Part shown: positions 24,431 through 35,493 of the stretch, in pieces | How positions within the stretch are numbered: the first letter of the stretch is position 1 | How the letters are laid out: every line of letters starts with the position of its first letter | Assembly: GCA_018266075.1 (NCBI GenBank) | Contig: JAFEBB010000074.1 | Span: 1-36,625, forward strand | Reading direction: 5' to 3' | From: Deltaproteobacteria bacterium | GTDB lineage: Bacteria > Myxococcota > Myxococcia > Myxococcales > SZAS-1 | Length of the DNA stretch: 36,625 nucleotides | Program-made: the position numbers and the translations under genes | The notes under the pieces: generated by a model | Databases searched by the model: none | Seen by the model: the letters and a program-made list of their open reading frames with translations, nothing else | Told to the model about the DNA's origin: nothing

Positions 24431-26389
24431 CTACGGCCAGTTCGACGACTTCGGCTGCTGCGGGACCACCTTTCCGGAAGCGCCGATCGCGCGATGCACC
24501 GTCTTGCCGGACTCCACGTGCACCGACTCTTCCTTCACCGCGCCCGACGGCAGCACCACCTTGAGATCATGCACGCCTGCAGTCAGCGACACGCTGAGTG
24601 AACCCGCGCCGTGCTGCTGCTTCTTGTCGATGAAGACGCGCGCGCCCCGCGGCGCGTCCACGCGCAGTGTGCCCGTGCCGTGCTCCGTTTGAGCGCTGAG
24701 CTGCAGCTCGTCGTTGATGTGTGCGGGCGCGACAGGTCCCGTGGGCCCGGTCGGCGCCGGCGCGACAGGCCGCGGCGCCAGCGGCGCAATCGGAGCATCG
24801 AGCGCGGCGAGCGGCGGACCACCCGCTGGCAGCGGCTCGAGCGCGACCTCGGCGGGCCCGGACGACCGACCCGCAGCGAGCCCCAGCAGCAGCGCCACCA
24901 GCGCCGCGAGCGGATACACGATCGGATTCAGGCCGCGCTCGGTGACCAGCTTGAAGCGCACGCGACGCTTCTTCGAACCGCGGCGCTCCGGCACCTCCGG
25001 CTTCGGATCGGGCGTGGACTCCGGTCGAGGCACCGATGCGCGCGGCGCCTCGGGCATGTGCCGCACCACCGGCACCGGCGGCTCGGGCGTGTGCTCGGGA
25101 GGCAGCGGCGGACGTTCCGGACGGAAGCCATCGCTCGGCCGCCGATCCGGATCCGGCAGCGGCGTGCGCGCGGAGTCCGTCGACGGATCCAGCGGCGAAG
25201 CGGCGAAGGCGGTCTCCTGCTGCGCGCGCTCGATGGGCGCCGGCGCCGGCACGGGCGCAGCTCGCGGCGGCGTCCGCGGCAACGGCAGCGACGTGCTGTC
25301 GGTGTTCGCCAGCGAGGTGCGCTCCGTGCTCGCCGGCTGCTCGGTGGGCGCGCTCGGGCGCTCGCGACGCGCGGGCTTCGCCTCGGGCTCCGGCTCGCCA
25401 AGCACCTCGCCCCCCGCGAGTGCGAGCATGGTGGTGAGGCTGGCCTCACCTGCCATCGCCTCGGCCAGGTGCGTGCCCAGGGCGCTCGAGAAGAGCCGCG
25501 CCACGTGCTCGGCGACATCGTCCGGGTTCGCGAGGCCGCCGATCTTCTCCAGCGCCGCGTGCATCTCCGCCGCGCTGCTGAAGCGCTGCTCGCGATCTTT
25601 CGCGAGCGCCTTGGCCATCACCGCGTCAAGCGCTGCGGGAAGCTCGGCGCGCAGCTCCGATGGCGGCTTGGGATCTTCGTCGCGGATCGCCTTGAGGACG
25701 TGGAACTCGCCCTGGCGGTCGAACGGCAGCGCGCCCGTGAGCAGTTGATAGAGGAGCACGCCCGTGGACCACAGGTCGGTGCGCGCATCGAGCTCGCCCA
25801 CGCGCAGCTGCTCCGGCGACACGTACGCGAGCTGCCCGCGAACCACGCCGAAGCTGGTGTGCTCGCTGCGCTCCTGGTGCTTGGCGAGGCCGAAGCCGGT
25901 GAGCTTGATGCGGCCGTCGTAGCCCACGAGCACGTTGCGCGCGGACACGTCGCGGTGCACGAGCTGCAGGGGCGAGCCGTCGTCGCCCACCGCGGCGTGC
26001 GCGTGCTCCAGCGCCTCGAGCACCGTCACCACCAGCCGCAACGCGATGGGAATGGGCAGCTTTCCCTTCCGCTCCTTCTCGAGGAGCTTCTCCGCATCGA
26101 CGCCGAAGAGGTGCTCGAAGACGGCGACGTAGGTGCCGCCGTCCTCGCCCACGTCGAGCACCTGGGCGATGGCCGGGTGCTGCAGCCGCGCGGTGGTGCG
26201 GGCCTCGTCGAGGAAGCCGCCCACGGTGGGCTTGTTCTTCGCGAGTGAAGGCGGCACCCGCTTCACCATCACCGCCTGCCGCGGCGAGCGGGTGGCGCCG
26301 AGGTAGACCTCGATGTGGCCCGCGTCGGCGAGCTTGCGGAACAGTTGGTATTTGCCCTGGAGCACCAGGGTCGACGCGGAGGTGGCCAC
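24431..26389 (-). CDS. Membrane Ser/Thr kinase-like protein, probable pseudokinase, with PEGA-like domain
   Basis: 652 residues. Residues about 10-285 have the eukaryotic-like kinase fold: the ATP-anchoring Lys is K43 (VMVKRV), E62 lies in helix C, the catalytic loop is H145-R146-D147 with N152, and SPE at 191-193 replaces APE. Two key elements are degraded: the metal-binding DFG is GFG (G165), and the glycine loop reads LADAGHIEV without the GxGxxG pattern. Activity is therefore doubtful. A Pro-rich region, a transmembrane helix (about 488-506) and an external PEGA-like beta domain (about 565-635; GTLRVDAPRGARVFID) follow. The start is GTG without a clear ribosome binding site. Divergent from the short-chain dehydrogenase by 93 bp. 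Confidence 0.85.
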   Translation of the reverse strand: MATSASTLVLQGKYQLFRKLADAGHIEVYLGATRSPRQAVMVKRVPPSLAKNKPTVGGFLDEARTTARLQHPAIAQVLDVGEDGGTYVAVFEHLFGVDAEKLLEKERKGKLPIPIALRLVVTVLEALEHAHAAVGDDGSPLQLVHRDVSARNVLVGYDGRIKLTGFGLAKHQERSEHTSFGVVRGQLAYVSPEQLRVGELDARTDLWSTGVLLYQLLTGALPFDRQGEFHVLKAIRDEDPKPPSELRAELPAALDAVMAKALAKDREQRFSSAAEMHAALEKIGGLANPDDVAEHVARLFSSALGTHLAEAMAGEASLTTMLALAGGEVLGEPEPEAKPARRERPSAPTEQPASTERTSLANTDSTSLPLPRTPPRAAPVPAPAPIERAQQETAFAASPLDPSTDSARTPLPDPDRRPSDGFRPERPPLPPEHTPEPPVPVVRHMPEAPRASVPRPESTPDPKPEVPERRGSKKRRVRFKLVTERGLNPIVYPLAALVALLLGLAAGRSSGPAEVALEPLPAGGPPLAALDAPIAPLAPRPVAPAPTGPTGPVAPAHINDELQLSAQTEHGTGTLRVDAPRGARVFIDKKQQHGAGSLSVSLTAGVHDLKVVLPSGAVKEESVHVESGKTVHRAIGASGKVVPQQPKSSNWP

Positions 26390-26482
26390 CGGGGCCGATC
26401 GTTTGGCGTGGAGCGGCTGCCGTCAAGCGACCTGCCCCAGATGCGCTTGCGCTCGACGGGCGAACCGAGCAGACAAGTCGGC

Positions 26483-27301
26483 ATGATCTCTCCCATCGAC
26501 GGCGACCTCACCGGCAAGCCGGCCATCGTCACCGGCGCGAGCGCGGGCATCGGCCTGGAGACCGCGCGCGATCTGGCGAAGCTGGGCGCGGAGGTGGTGC
26601 TCGCGGTGCGCGACGTGAAGCGCGGCGAGGCGGCCAAGGCGAGCATCGAGAAGAGCGTGAAGGGCGCGAGGCTGCGCGTGATGCAGGTGGAGCTCTCGAG
26701 CCAGAAGTCGGTGCGCGCGTTCTGCGCGAAGGTTCTGAGCGAGACTCCGAAGCTTCACATTCTGGTTAACAACGCGGGCGTCTTCCCCCAGAAGCGCGAG
26801 CAGAGCGTGGACGGCATCGAGCTCACCTGGGCCACGAATGTGCTGGCCTACTTTCTGACCACAGAGCTCTTGCGGCCGCGCATCGCCGAGACAGGCGGAC
26901 GAATCGTGAACGTCGCTTCGGGCTACGCGTTCGGCCTGGAGCTCGACGACGTGGAGTTCAAGCGGCGCGCCTGGAGCGGCAGCTCGGCCTACGCGCAGAG
27001 CAAGCAGGCCAACCGGATGTGGACCTGGGCGCTCGCGCGGCGGCTGCCGGAGAACGTCACCGCCAACGCGATGCACCCGGGAGCCGTTGATACCAATTTG
27101 TTGAGGAGCGGCTGGGGCGGTGGCGGGCGGCGTCCGGAGCACGGCGCGGACACGGTGAGCTGGCTCGCGGCTGCGCGCGAGGTCGAAGGCAAGACCGGCA
27201 AGTTCTGGATGGACCGCCACGAGCGCAAGTGCGAGTTCCGCGGCGAAGAGGATGAAGAGGCGCTCTGGGCGCTGTGCGCGAAGATGACGGGGCTGGGTTG
27301 A
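26483..27301 (+). CDS. Short-chain dehydrogenase/reductase, retinol dehydrogenase-like
   Basis: 272-residue NAD(P)-dependent oxidoreductase of the classical SDR family. It has the cofactor motif T17-G-x3-G-I-G24, NNAG at 96-99, catalytic S146 and the Y170-x3-K174 pair. The sequence style (LAVRDVKRGEAAKASI, TWATNVLAYFLTTELL, MHPGAVDTNLL) matches the retinol dehydrogenase/WWOX-like subgroup, which acts on diverse alcohols and ketones. The frame opens 56 codons earlier, antisense to the kinase gene, but the ATG at 26483 starts at the family's usual point. The ribosome binding site is weak. Its stop codon abuts the stop of the convergent gene with no gap. The coding DNA holds a near-match to the TTAACC motif at 26754-26769. 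Confidence 0.88.
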   Translation: MISPIDGDLTGKPAIVTGASAGIGLETARDLAKLGAEVVLAVRDVKRGEAAKASIEKSVKGARLRVMQVELSSQKSVRAFCAKVLSETPKLHILVNNAGVFPQKREQSVDGIELTWATNVLAYFLTTELLRPRIAETGGRIVNVASGYAFGLELDDVEFKRRAWSGSSAYAQSKQANRMWTWALARRLPENVTANAMHPGAVDTNLLRSGWGGGGRRPEHGADTVSWLAAAREVEGKTGKFWMDRHERKCEFRGEEDEEALWALCAKMTGLG

Positions 27302-28348
27302 TCAGCCGATCACTTCGATCACGTTCTTCCGCTCGCCATCGAGGATCTCGATGGGAATCACGCGAATGATGAGCTTGCCCGACGGCAACGGGTAGTCGCC
27401 GCGCTTCACGGGGATCGCGAGGATCGCCTTGCGGTCCTCGGGCGAGAACGCGATGCGCGCTTCGCCCTCGGCGCTCGTCGAGAGCTCGGTTTGCTTTGCC
27501 GCGGCCAGCATCACCACGCCTTCCGGCCCTGCGAGCCGCGTCTCGCGCCCGAACTCGAGCCGCCGGCGCACCACGCGACGAATGTCTTCGATCGTGTTCG
27601 CGGCCACGCCCAGCACGGCACCCGTGAGCTCGCGCTCGAAGCCGCCCTTGGTGGTGAACACCGCACCCATCGACGAGCCGTCGCGCGCCGCGCCTTCTTC
27701 GGCGATGCGCTTGAAGTCCTTGTCGGCGAGCCAGCTCGCACGGTCGAGCACGGTGAGCATGGCGGCGTCGCGCTTCGCCGCGGCGAGCAAGAACTTCTCG
27801 GAGTCCCAGTCGCGGATGGCGTCGTATTCGTTCTGCGTGAGCCCCACGAGCTGCACGAACTTAACCTTTCCGTTAACGGTGTTCATCTCCGGCAGCTGCG
27901 GATCCGCCACGAACGCCGCGGCCACCAACTCCGTCTTGCGCCCGAGCGCGATGGGGCCATTCAGCGTGGTGTAGTGCCCGGGCTCGAAGACGTTCCCCGT
28001 TCGAAACACGTAGCGCGCGAGGTTCTGCAGCATCGACATCACCCAGGTCGGCGGCTTGTCGTCGAAATCGGGATCCAACACGCGCACCGTCATCTCGAAG
28101 CCGAAGCCGCTCACGTTCGGATCTTCGGTTTCCTTGTCGTAGAGCTCGCTGAAGCCATAGGTGACGAAGTGCCAGTGCGCGCGGCCGCCGAAGGTGCTCC
28201 GGTACGCGCTGACGCCTTGCAAGAAGTCGTCGCCGCCGATCTCGGCGTGGAGCGATGGCGTCCAGTGCAGCGGTTGCACGTCGCCGTAGAGCTTTCGCAG
28301 CGCCGCGTCGATGGCATCCCAACCGGGAACCTTCGTGTCCTGGTCCAT
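27302..28348 (-). CDS. Suppressor-of-Fused (SUFU) domain protein
   Basis: 348 residues. The N-terminal half carries the SUFU domain: WHFVTYGFSELYDKE (from residue 59) and VSGFGFEMTVRV (from 79) match the pattern of animal Suppressor of Fused (HWHYxSFGLSDLY and SGFGFELTFRL, recalled from family knowledge). In bacteria the family occurs as stand-alone proteins and as immunity proteins of polymorphic toxins. No toxin, Rhs or secretion gene is adjacent, so a stand-alone role is likelier. The C-terminal about 170 residues (from about 180) are less recognisable. The stop codon forms TGATCA with the opposing gene's stop. One exact TTAACC-N6-TTAA motif lies inside, encoding VNGKVK. Confidence 0.87.
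   Translation of the reverse strand: MDQDTKVPGWDAIDAALRKLYGDVQPLHWTPSLHAEIGGDDFLQGVSAYRSTFGGRAHWHFVTYGFSELYDKETEDPNVSGFGFEMTVRVLDPDFDDKPPTWVMSMLQNLARYVFRTGNVFEPGHYTTLNGPIALGRKTELVAAAFVADPQLPEMNTVNGKVKFVQLVGLTQNEYDAIRDWDSEKFLLAAAKRDAAMLTVLDRASWLADKDFKRIAEEGAARDGSSMGAVFTTKGGFERELTGAVLGVAANTIEDIRRVVRRRLEFGRETRLAGPEGVVMLAAAKQTELSTSAEGEARIAFSPEDRKAILAIPVKRGDYPLPSGKLIIRVIPIEILDGERKNVIEVIG
27861..27876 (+). other. Bipartite motif TTAACC-N6-TTAA, copy 3
   Basis: The plus strand reads TTAACCTTTCCGTTAA, an exact copy located within the SUFU gene, antisense to it. Confidence 0.5.
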
Positions 28349-28383
28349 GGCGAGACTCTACGCCCACTGACATAGTTCGCGTC

Positions 28384-29616
28384 GTGAACCGCTTCCCGCT
28401 GCGCCTCTACCTCTTCGCCCTGCTCGGCTGGACGTTCGACTTCTACGACCTGGCGCTGCTCGGCTTCGTGAAGCAGCCCGTGGGCGAGACGCTGCACCTC
28501 ACCACCAGCGCCGAGACGTGGATGCTGGGCATCGCGCTCGGGACCTCGGGTCTGGGCGGCATCGTCGCGGGCGCGCTCGCGGATCGCTTCGGCAAGCGCG
28601 ATGTGCTCGCGGCCACCGTGCTGCTCTACTCCGCGGGCTCGCTCATCGCCGGGCTCGCGCCGAACTTCGTGGTCTTCGCGATCGGCCGCGGCATCGTGGG
28701 GCTCGGCGTCGGCGGCGAGTGGGCGACGGGGCACGGCATGCTGGCGGAAGCCGTCGAGGCGAAGTTCCGCGGGCGCGCGTCGGCGCTCTTGCAAGCGGGC
28801 GAGCCGCTGGGTGTGGCCATCGCCGCGTTCGCGGGCTACGTGCTGGTGCCGATCATCGGCTGGCGCATCGTGATGATGGGCTCGAGCGCCACGGCGATCC
28901 TGGCCTTCTTCATGCGGCAGTCGCTGCACCTGCCCAACACGCCCGGCGAGGCGTGGCCCGGGCCGGAGATCCTGCTCCAGGCCAAGGTGCTGCCGCGCAT
29001 GGTGCTCGCGTGGGTCCTGGGCGTGCTCAAGCTGGGCACGTACTGGAGCTGCTACACCTGGCTCCCCACGTTCTTAACCACCCTGTTACACCAGAGCTTC
29101 AGCCGCTCGCTGGCGTGGACGCTCACCGCGCAGACCGGCCAGTTCCTGGGGATGCTGAGCTTCGGCCAGGTGTCGGACCGGCTGGGGCGGCGACCGGCAT
29201 TCACGATCTACTCGCTGCTCACCGGCGCGGCGCTCACGCCGCTCGCGTTCGCGAGTGGGTTTCTCACTGCGCACCTGGCGCTCTTCTGGGTCTCCATGTT
29301 CGCGCTGGGCGTGGGCTCGGGCTGCACTGCGGGTTTCGGGGCGCTGCTCGCGGAGCTGTTTCCCAACGAGGTGCGCGGGCTGGCCATGGGCACCGTGTAC
29401 AACTGCGCGCGCACGGCCCAGCTGGTGATGCCGCCGCTGGTGGCGACGATGGTCGGGCTCTACGGGCTCCAGGGCGGGCTCGGCGTGCCGCTGGCGCTGG
29501 CGCTTGGAACCGCGAGCTGGGTCTGGGTGCTCCCGGAGACGCGGGGCATCGCGCTCACCTCGCTCGCCGGCTCGGCCGATCCTGCGCCGCCGCCCTCGCC
29601 CGTCGACGCCTCCTGA
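28384..29616 (+). CDS. MFS transporter, sugar/organic acid:proton symporter type
   Basis: 410-residue inner-membrane transporter with twelve hydrophobic segments by eye. GTSGLGGIVAGALADRFGKRDVLAATVLLYS carries the Major Facilitator loop-2 motif, with the pattern repeated in the second half (FGQVSDRLGRRPAFTIYSLLTG). The start FALLGWTFDFYDLALLGF and GLGVGGEWATGHGMLAEA resemble the sialic acid/carboxylate symporters (NanT/JEN-like), so a small organic acid is a likely substrate. The start is GTG at 28384; the frame upstream overlaps the divergent SUFU gene. Two TTA Leu codons occur together at 29074 and 29086 as part of a near-copy of the TTAACC motif. Confidence 0.87.
   Translation: MNRFPLRLYLFALLGWTFDFYDLALLGFVKQPVGETLHLTTSAETWMLGIALGTSGLGGIVAGALADRFGKRDVLAATVLLYSAGSLIAGLAPNFVVFAIGRGIVGLGVGGEWATGHGMLAEAVEAKFRGRASALLQAGEPLGVAIAAFAGYVLVPIIGWRIVMMGSSATAILAFFMRQSLHLPNTPGEAWPGPEILLQAKVLPRMVLAWVLGVLKLGTYWSCYTWLPTFLTTLLHQSFSRSLAWTLTAQTGQFLGMLSFGQVSDRLGRRPAFTIYSLLTGAALTPLAFASGFLTAHLALFWVSMFALGVGSGCTAGFGALLAELFPNEVRGLAMGTVYNCARTAQLVMPPLVATMVGLYGLQGGLGVPLALALGTASWVWVLPETRGIALTSLAGSADPAPPPSPVDAS
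29074..29089 (+). other. TTAACC-N6-TTAA motif with one mismatch
   Basis: Reads TTAACCACCCTGTTAC; only the last base deviates. Other one-mismatch copies are at 26754-26769 (minus strand) and 35471-35486 (plus strand). Confidence 0.4.
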
Positions 29617-29655
29617 ACGGTTGCGCGCCGCCCGCGGCGACGGTAGGCACCGCGC

Positions 29656-32592
<2,937 letters not shown>

Positions 32593-32616
32593 GTTACTTT
32601 CTAGTTACTTAGTAAC
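32593..32616. other. AT-rich repeated/palindromic junction
   Basis: GTTACTT occurs at 32593-32599 and 32604-32610, and the second copy forms a 13-bp palindrome with what follows (GTTACTTAGTAAC, 32604-32616). It spans the stop codon of the LysM gene and follows the SNF2 stop directly. Possible convergent transcription end; no firm call. Confidence 0.3.
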
Positions 32617-33379
32617 CCACGTACCCGCGGCCTTCCTTCACGTCGACCACACCGGGGACGTTCGAGATCGACCCATAGCGCGAGATGGCGTAGCGCACGC
32701 CGGCGATGATGTTGTCCACCGGGTTCCAGATGTTGCCGTGGCCGGGGAGCGCGTAGGCGTTGAACGTGGGGCCGATGGTCTGCATGAGGCCGATCGACGG
32801 GTGGCCTTCCTGCCAGTTGATGTCCCACTTGTTCTCGGCGTTGGGGTTACCGCTCGACTCGTGCTGAATGATGATGTTGATGTCCGAGGCGTTCATCTTC
32901 GAGTACGGCACGCCGGCCGCCGCGAGGATCTGCTGCGCCTGGGCGATCCACTGGCCCACCGAGCCGCCCACGGTGTTCGTCGGCGGGGGCCCGCTCACGC
33001 TGCCCGAGCCGCCGCTGCTGTGTGAGCCGCCGGGCAGGTTCAGCTTCTGGCCCACGTAGATCATGTTCGGGTTGTGCACCTGCGGGTTCGCGGCCTCGAG
33101 CGCGCCCAGCGAGACCCCGTGGCGCGAGGCGATGCTGCCCATGGTGTCGCCCGAGCGCACGATGTAGCTGCCGCCGCTGGCGCCACCCGACGACGAAGCC
33201 TTCTTCGGCGCGGCGGGCGTGAAGCTGTCGCTCGAGCCGGGGATGTTCAGCGCCTCGCCCACATAGATCATGTTGGGGTTCTTCACCTGCGGATTGGCGC
33301 GCTCCAGCGCGGCCAGCGACAGGTGGTACCGCGAAGCAATCCCCGACATCGTGTCACCACTGCGAACCCGGTAGCTCAT
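32609..33379 (-). CDS. Two-LysM lytic transglycosylase without signal peptide
   Basis: 256 residues. Two LysM peptidoglycan-binding repeats (3-48, YRVRSGDTMSGIA; 72-116, YIVRSGDTMGSIA) are joined by Ser/Gly linkers to an SLT-type transglycosylase domain (about 140-256). The catalytic Glu is E174 in IQHESSGNP, and GLMQT at 197-201 is the second family motif. It would cleave the glycan strand of peptidoglycan. The protein begins directly at the first LysM with no signal sequence, although the open frame extends upstream. GAGG 5 nt before the ATG supports this start. Export may be non-classical, or the protein may act after lysis. The SLT style resembles phage tail-associated enzymes, but no phage genes are near. 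Confidence 0.87.
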   Translation of the reverse strand: MSYRVRSGDTMSGIASRYHLSLAALERANPQVKNPNMIYVGEALNIPGSSDSFTPAAPKKASSSGGASGGSYIVRSGDTMGSIASRHGVSLGALEAANPQVHNPNMIYVGQKLNLPGGSHSSGGSGSVSGPPPTNTVGGSVGQWIAQAQQILAAAGVPYSKMNASDINIIIQHESSGNPNAENKWDINWQEGHPSIGLMQTIGPTFNAYALPGHGNIWNPVDNIIAGVRYAISRYGSISNVPGVVDVKEGRGYVGY

Positions 33380-33581
33380 GGCACCCTCGGAAGCGGAAAG
33401 TGAAACCATTGTCGGAGGCTGCCGCAACGAGTTGCGCATGGGCTGTCGATCCCGAATTACCCAGCGATCCGGACATGTTGACCACTCCAAGAGAGCTCTA
33501 CAGCGCGATCTTTGCTGGCGCCGATTGCAAAGTACCTTGGCATCTGGCGCCTGCCTTCTCGCGCGGCCATAGAATGCGCCG
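33380..33581. other. Divergent intergenic region
   Basis: Separates the LysM transglycosylase and methyltransferase-like genes and is less GC-rich than its surroundings. TAGAAT (33570-33575) ends 6 nt before the ATG at 33582, the same distance as in the arsR promoter, so a leaderless message is possible; a matching -35 was not found. Confidence 0.3.
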
Positions 33582-34151
33582 ATGAGCTTCTCGTTCGTAC
33601 TTCCGTACGCGCTTCTGGCGCTGCTCGGCCTGGTGGAGCTGCCCGCGCTGGGTCGAAAGCGGCCCGAGAGTGAGCGCCGCGATGCGGGCTCGTTCTGGGT
33701 CTTCAACCTGGTCGTGGGCGGCGCGTTCTTCGTGGCGTTCTTCGTGGCCAACACCACGCGCATCGGCGCCATGGACGAGCCGCTCGCCACGCTCGCGCGG
33801 GCGCTCGCGATCGTGCTCGGCGTGGCCGGCGCAGCGGTGCGCACCTGGGCCATCTCCACGCTGGGCCGCTACTTCACGCGCACCGTTCAGGTCTCGAGCG
33901 ACCAGCCGGTGATCGAGAACGGGCCGTACAAGCTCATCCGACACCCGTCGTACACGGGGCTCGGCTTCCTCTTCATCTCCATCGCGCTCGCGCTCACGAA
34001 CTGGATCTCGCTCGCGCTCTGCGTGGTGTCGTCGGTGATCGCGGCGGTCTATCGGATCCGCGTGGAGGAGGCGGCGCTGGTGCAGGCCATCGGCGCGCCG
34101 TACGCGGAGTACATGAGGCGCACCAAGCGGCTCATCCCCTATATTTTCTAA
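33582..34151 (+). CDS. Isoprenylcysteine carboxyl methyltransferase (ICMT)-family membrane protein
   Basis: 189-residue integral membrane protein with about five hydrophobic segments. The C-terminal half shows the family core ENGPYKLIRHPSYTGLGFLF and the closing RIRVEEAALVQAIGAPYAEYMRRTKRLIPYIF, which bind S-adenosylmethionine in ICMT and phospholipid methyltransferase relatives. Bacteria lack prenylated CaaX proteins, so the acceptor is probably a lipid or small molecule and is not known. Length is typical. The gene ends 3 nt before the stop of the convergent yqhA gene. Confidence 0.87.
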   Translation: MSFSFVLPYALLALLGLVELPALGRKRPESERRDAGSFWVFNLVVGGAFFVAFFVANTTRIGAMDEPLATLARALAIVLGVAGAAVRTWAISTLGRYFTRTVQVSSDQPVIENGPYKLIRHPSYTGLGFLFISIALALTNWISLALCVVSSVIAAVYRIRVEEAALVQAIGAPYAEYMRRTKRLIPYIF

Positions 34152-34154
34152 ACA

Positions 34155-34601
34155 CTATGGGTGGGGCCTGCGCATCATGAGCACCACCAGGGCCACCGAG
34201 ACCATGGAGATGGCGATGCCGCGGTAGAGGATGTCGCGGGAATCGCCCTGCGTCTCCAGCTTCTCGAGGAACGAGACCGCCATCACCATCACCACCACGC
34301 CCACCACGCGGCTCTTGAGGCCGTCGAGGTCCTTGATGATGAGCCACTCGGGCAGCGTGGTGCCGCCGATGAAGAGCTCGTACATGCCGAGCGAGAAGAT
34401 GAGCAGGCCCGCGCCGATGAGCAGGCCGTCGAGCACCTTCACCAGCGCCACGGCCATGCCCTCGCGCTCGCCGTGGAAGAGCGCCTCCACGAGCGCGAGG
34501 GTGCCCAGGCCGCTCCAGCAGAACGCGGCCAGGCTGGTGATGAGCCCGAAGAACACGCCCACCAGGGCGAAGTAGCGCGCCGAGGCGAAGAGCTTGCCCA
34601 T
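34155..34601 (-). CDS. yqhA: YqhA/UPF0114-family membrane protein
   Basis: 148 residues with four hydrophobic segments. The stretch LVKVLDGLLIGAGLLIFSLGMYELFI and the conserved PEWLIIKDLDGLKSRVVGVVVMVMAVSFLE are hallmarks of the UPF0114/YqhA family, inner-membrane proteins of unclear function that share distant similarity with ion channel folds. The ATG at 34601 is preferred over the TTG two codons earlier, since neither has a ribosome binding site and family members start at this point. It is downstream of the thioesterase gene on the same strand (58 nt). Confidence 0.87.
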   Translation of the reverse strand: MGKLFASARYFALVGVFFGLITSLAAFCWSGLGTLALVEALFHGEREGMAVALVKVLDGLLIGAGLLIFSLGMYELFIGGTTLPEWLIIKDLDGLKSRVVGVVVMVMAVSFLEKLETQGDSRDILYRGIAISMVSVALVVLMMRRPHP

Positions 34602-34659
34602 GCGCAACGGTAGGTCGCGCTTGCTCGCTTGGCCTGCGTCCGTTCCGCGCCCGACAACC

Positions 34660-35460
34660 TCAGCGGATGATGCAGAACGTCTGGGGATTCAACGCCACCA
34701 GCCGCCCGTCGATCGTCCACAGCTCGCGCAGCTCCGGTGCGTAGCCCGCGTGCGAGGCCAGCCCACGCGCGCGGTGGAAGAGCGGCGCGTCGGTGGGAAC
34801 CTCGGCGAGCTCCATGCAGCGCTGGAAGGAGAAGGCCACCGTGGCCATGGGCCTCGGCGCATCCTCGAGGGTCCAGGCGGTGGGCCACCAGGCGTCCACG
34901 TACGCGAGGAGCTCCGCGGCGCCAAAGCGCGCGGGCCGCTTTCGCAGCCACACGAACCCCTCGGTCAGCGGCTCGCCCTTGCCGCTGAAGGGCAGCGGGC
35001 CGGTGTTGCGAAGCTCGAAGCCGCCGAGGAACGGCGGCGCCATGGCCGGATCGAAGTCCAACGGCTCCACGCTCCGCCAATCCGGAATCGACGGCTTGGG
35101 CAGGCTCGTGCGCTCGCGATCGGCCACGCGCACCTTGCCGAAGATGGCGCTGGCGTGGGCGCGGAGCTCGCCGTCCTGGCGGAGGCGGGCGGCCACGGAG
35201 GTGAGCCCGCTCCCGCGCCGCAGGAGCTCGACCTGCACCTCCGCTGCGCTCGCGAGCACCGGCGCCACGATCTCGCCCGAGAGCGACTGCAGCGGACGCT
35301 CGGGATCGGGCTCGGCCTGCTCCATGGCGCGCGCGAGCAGCGCGAGCACCAGCCCGCCGAAAGCGCCGCGGCCCTGCTGCCAACCATCGGGGAGGTTCGC
35401 CGCGAAGCGGAGCTCGCCCTGCTTCTCGAGCTGCAGCGCGGCCTGGAGGTCGTGGTTCAC
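34660..35460 (-). CDS. Acyl-CoA thioesterase-like, double hot-dog protein
   Basis: 266 residues of the TesB-like thioesterase superfamily, hydrolysing acyl-CoA or related thioesters. The first hot-dog carries GRGAFGGLVLALLARAMEQ and SLSGEIVAPVL; the second carries AYVDAWWPTAWT, ATVAFSFQRCMELAEVP and the ending GRLVALNPQTFCII. Both halves are complete. The start is GTG at 35460 with no clear ribosome binding site. An AT-rich near-copy of the TTAACC motif (35471-35486) sits 11 nt upstream of the start codon, the only copy lying in a promoter-like position. The physiological acyl chain is unknown. Confidence 0.85.
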   Translation of the reverse strand: MNHDLQAALQLEKQGELRFAANLPDGWQQGRGAFGGLVLALLARAMEQAEPDPERPLQSLSGEIVAPVLASAAEVQVELLRRGSGLTSVAARLRQDGELRAHASAIFGKVRVADRERTSLPKPSIPDWRSVEPLDFDPAMAPPFLGGFELRNTGPLPFSGKGEPLTEGFVWLRKRPARFGAAELLAYVDAWWPTAWTLEDAPRPMATVAFSFQRCMELAEVPTDAPLFHRARGLASHAGYAPELRELWTIDGRLVALNPQTFCIIR

Positions 35461-35470
35461 GCCGCGAGAT

Positions 35471-35486
35471 TTAACCGGGTTGTTAT
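35471..35486 (+). promoter_or_regulatory. TTAACC-N6-TTAA motif with one mismatch, upstream of thioesterase gene
   Basis: Reads TTAACCGGGTTGTTAT. It occupies most of the 33-bp gap between the partial Cys-rich gene and the thioesterase gene, just before the latter's GTG start. If the motif binds a regulator, this is where it would affect transcription. Confidence 0.35.
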
Positions 35487-35493
35487 GCGCCCG

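Noticed and set aside
8505-27876. TTAACC motif as a CtrA box (TTAA-N7-TTAA)
   Set aside because: The gap between TTAA cores here is consistently 8 nt, CtrA is an alphaproteobacterial regulator, and the copies are mostly inside genes.
27302-28348. SUFU gene as part of a toxin-immunity locus
   Set aside because: No Rhs, polymorphic toxin or secretion gene is visible within the window.
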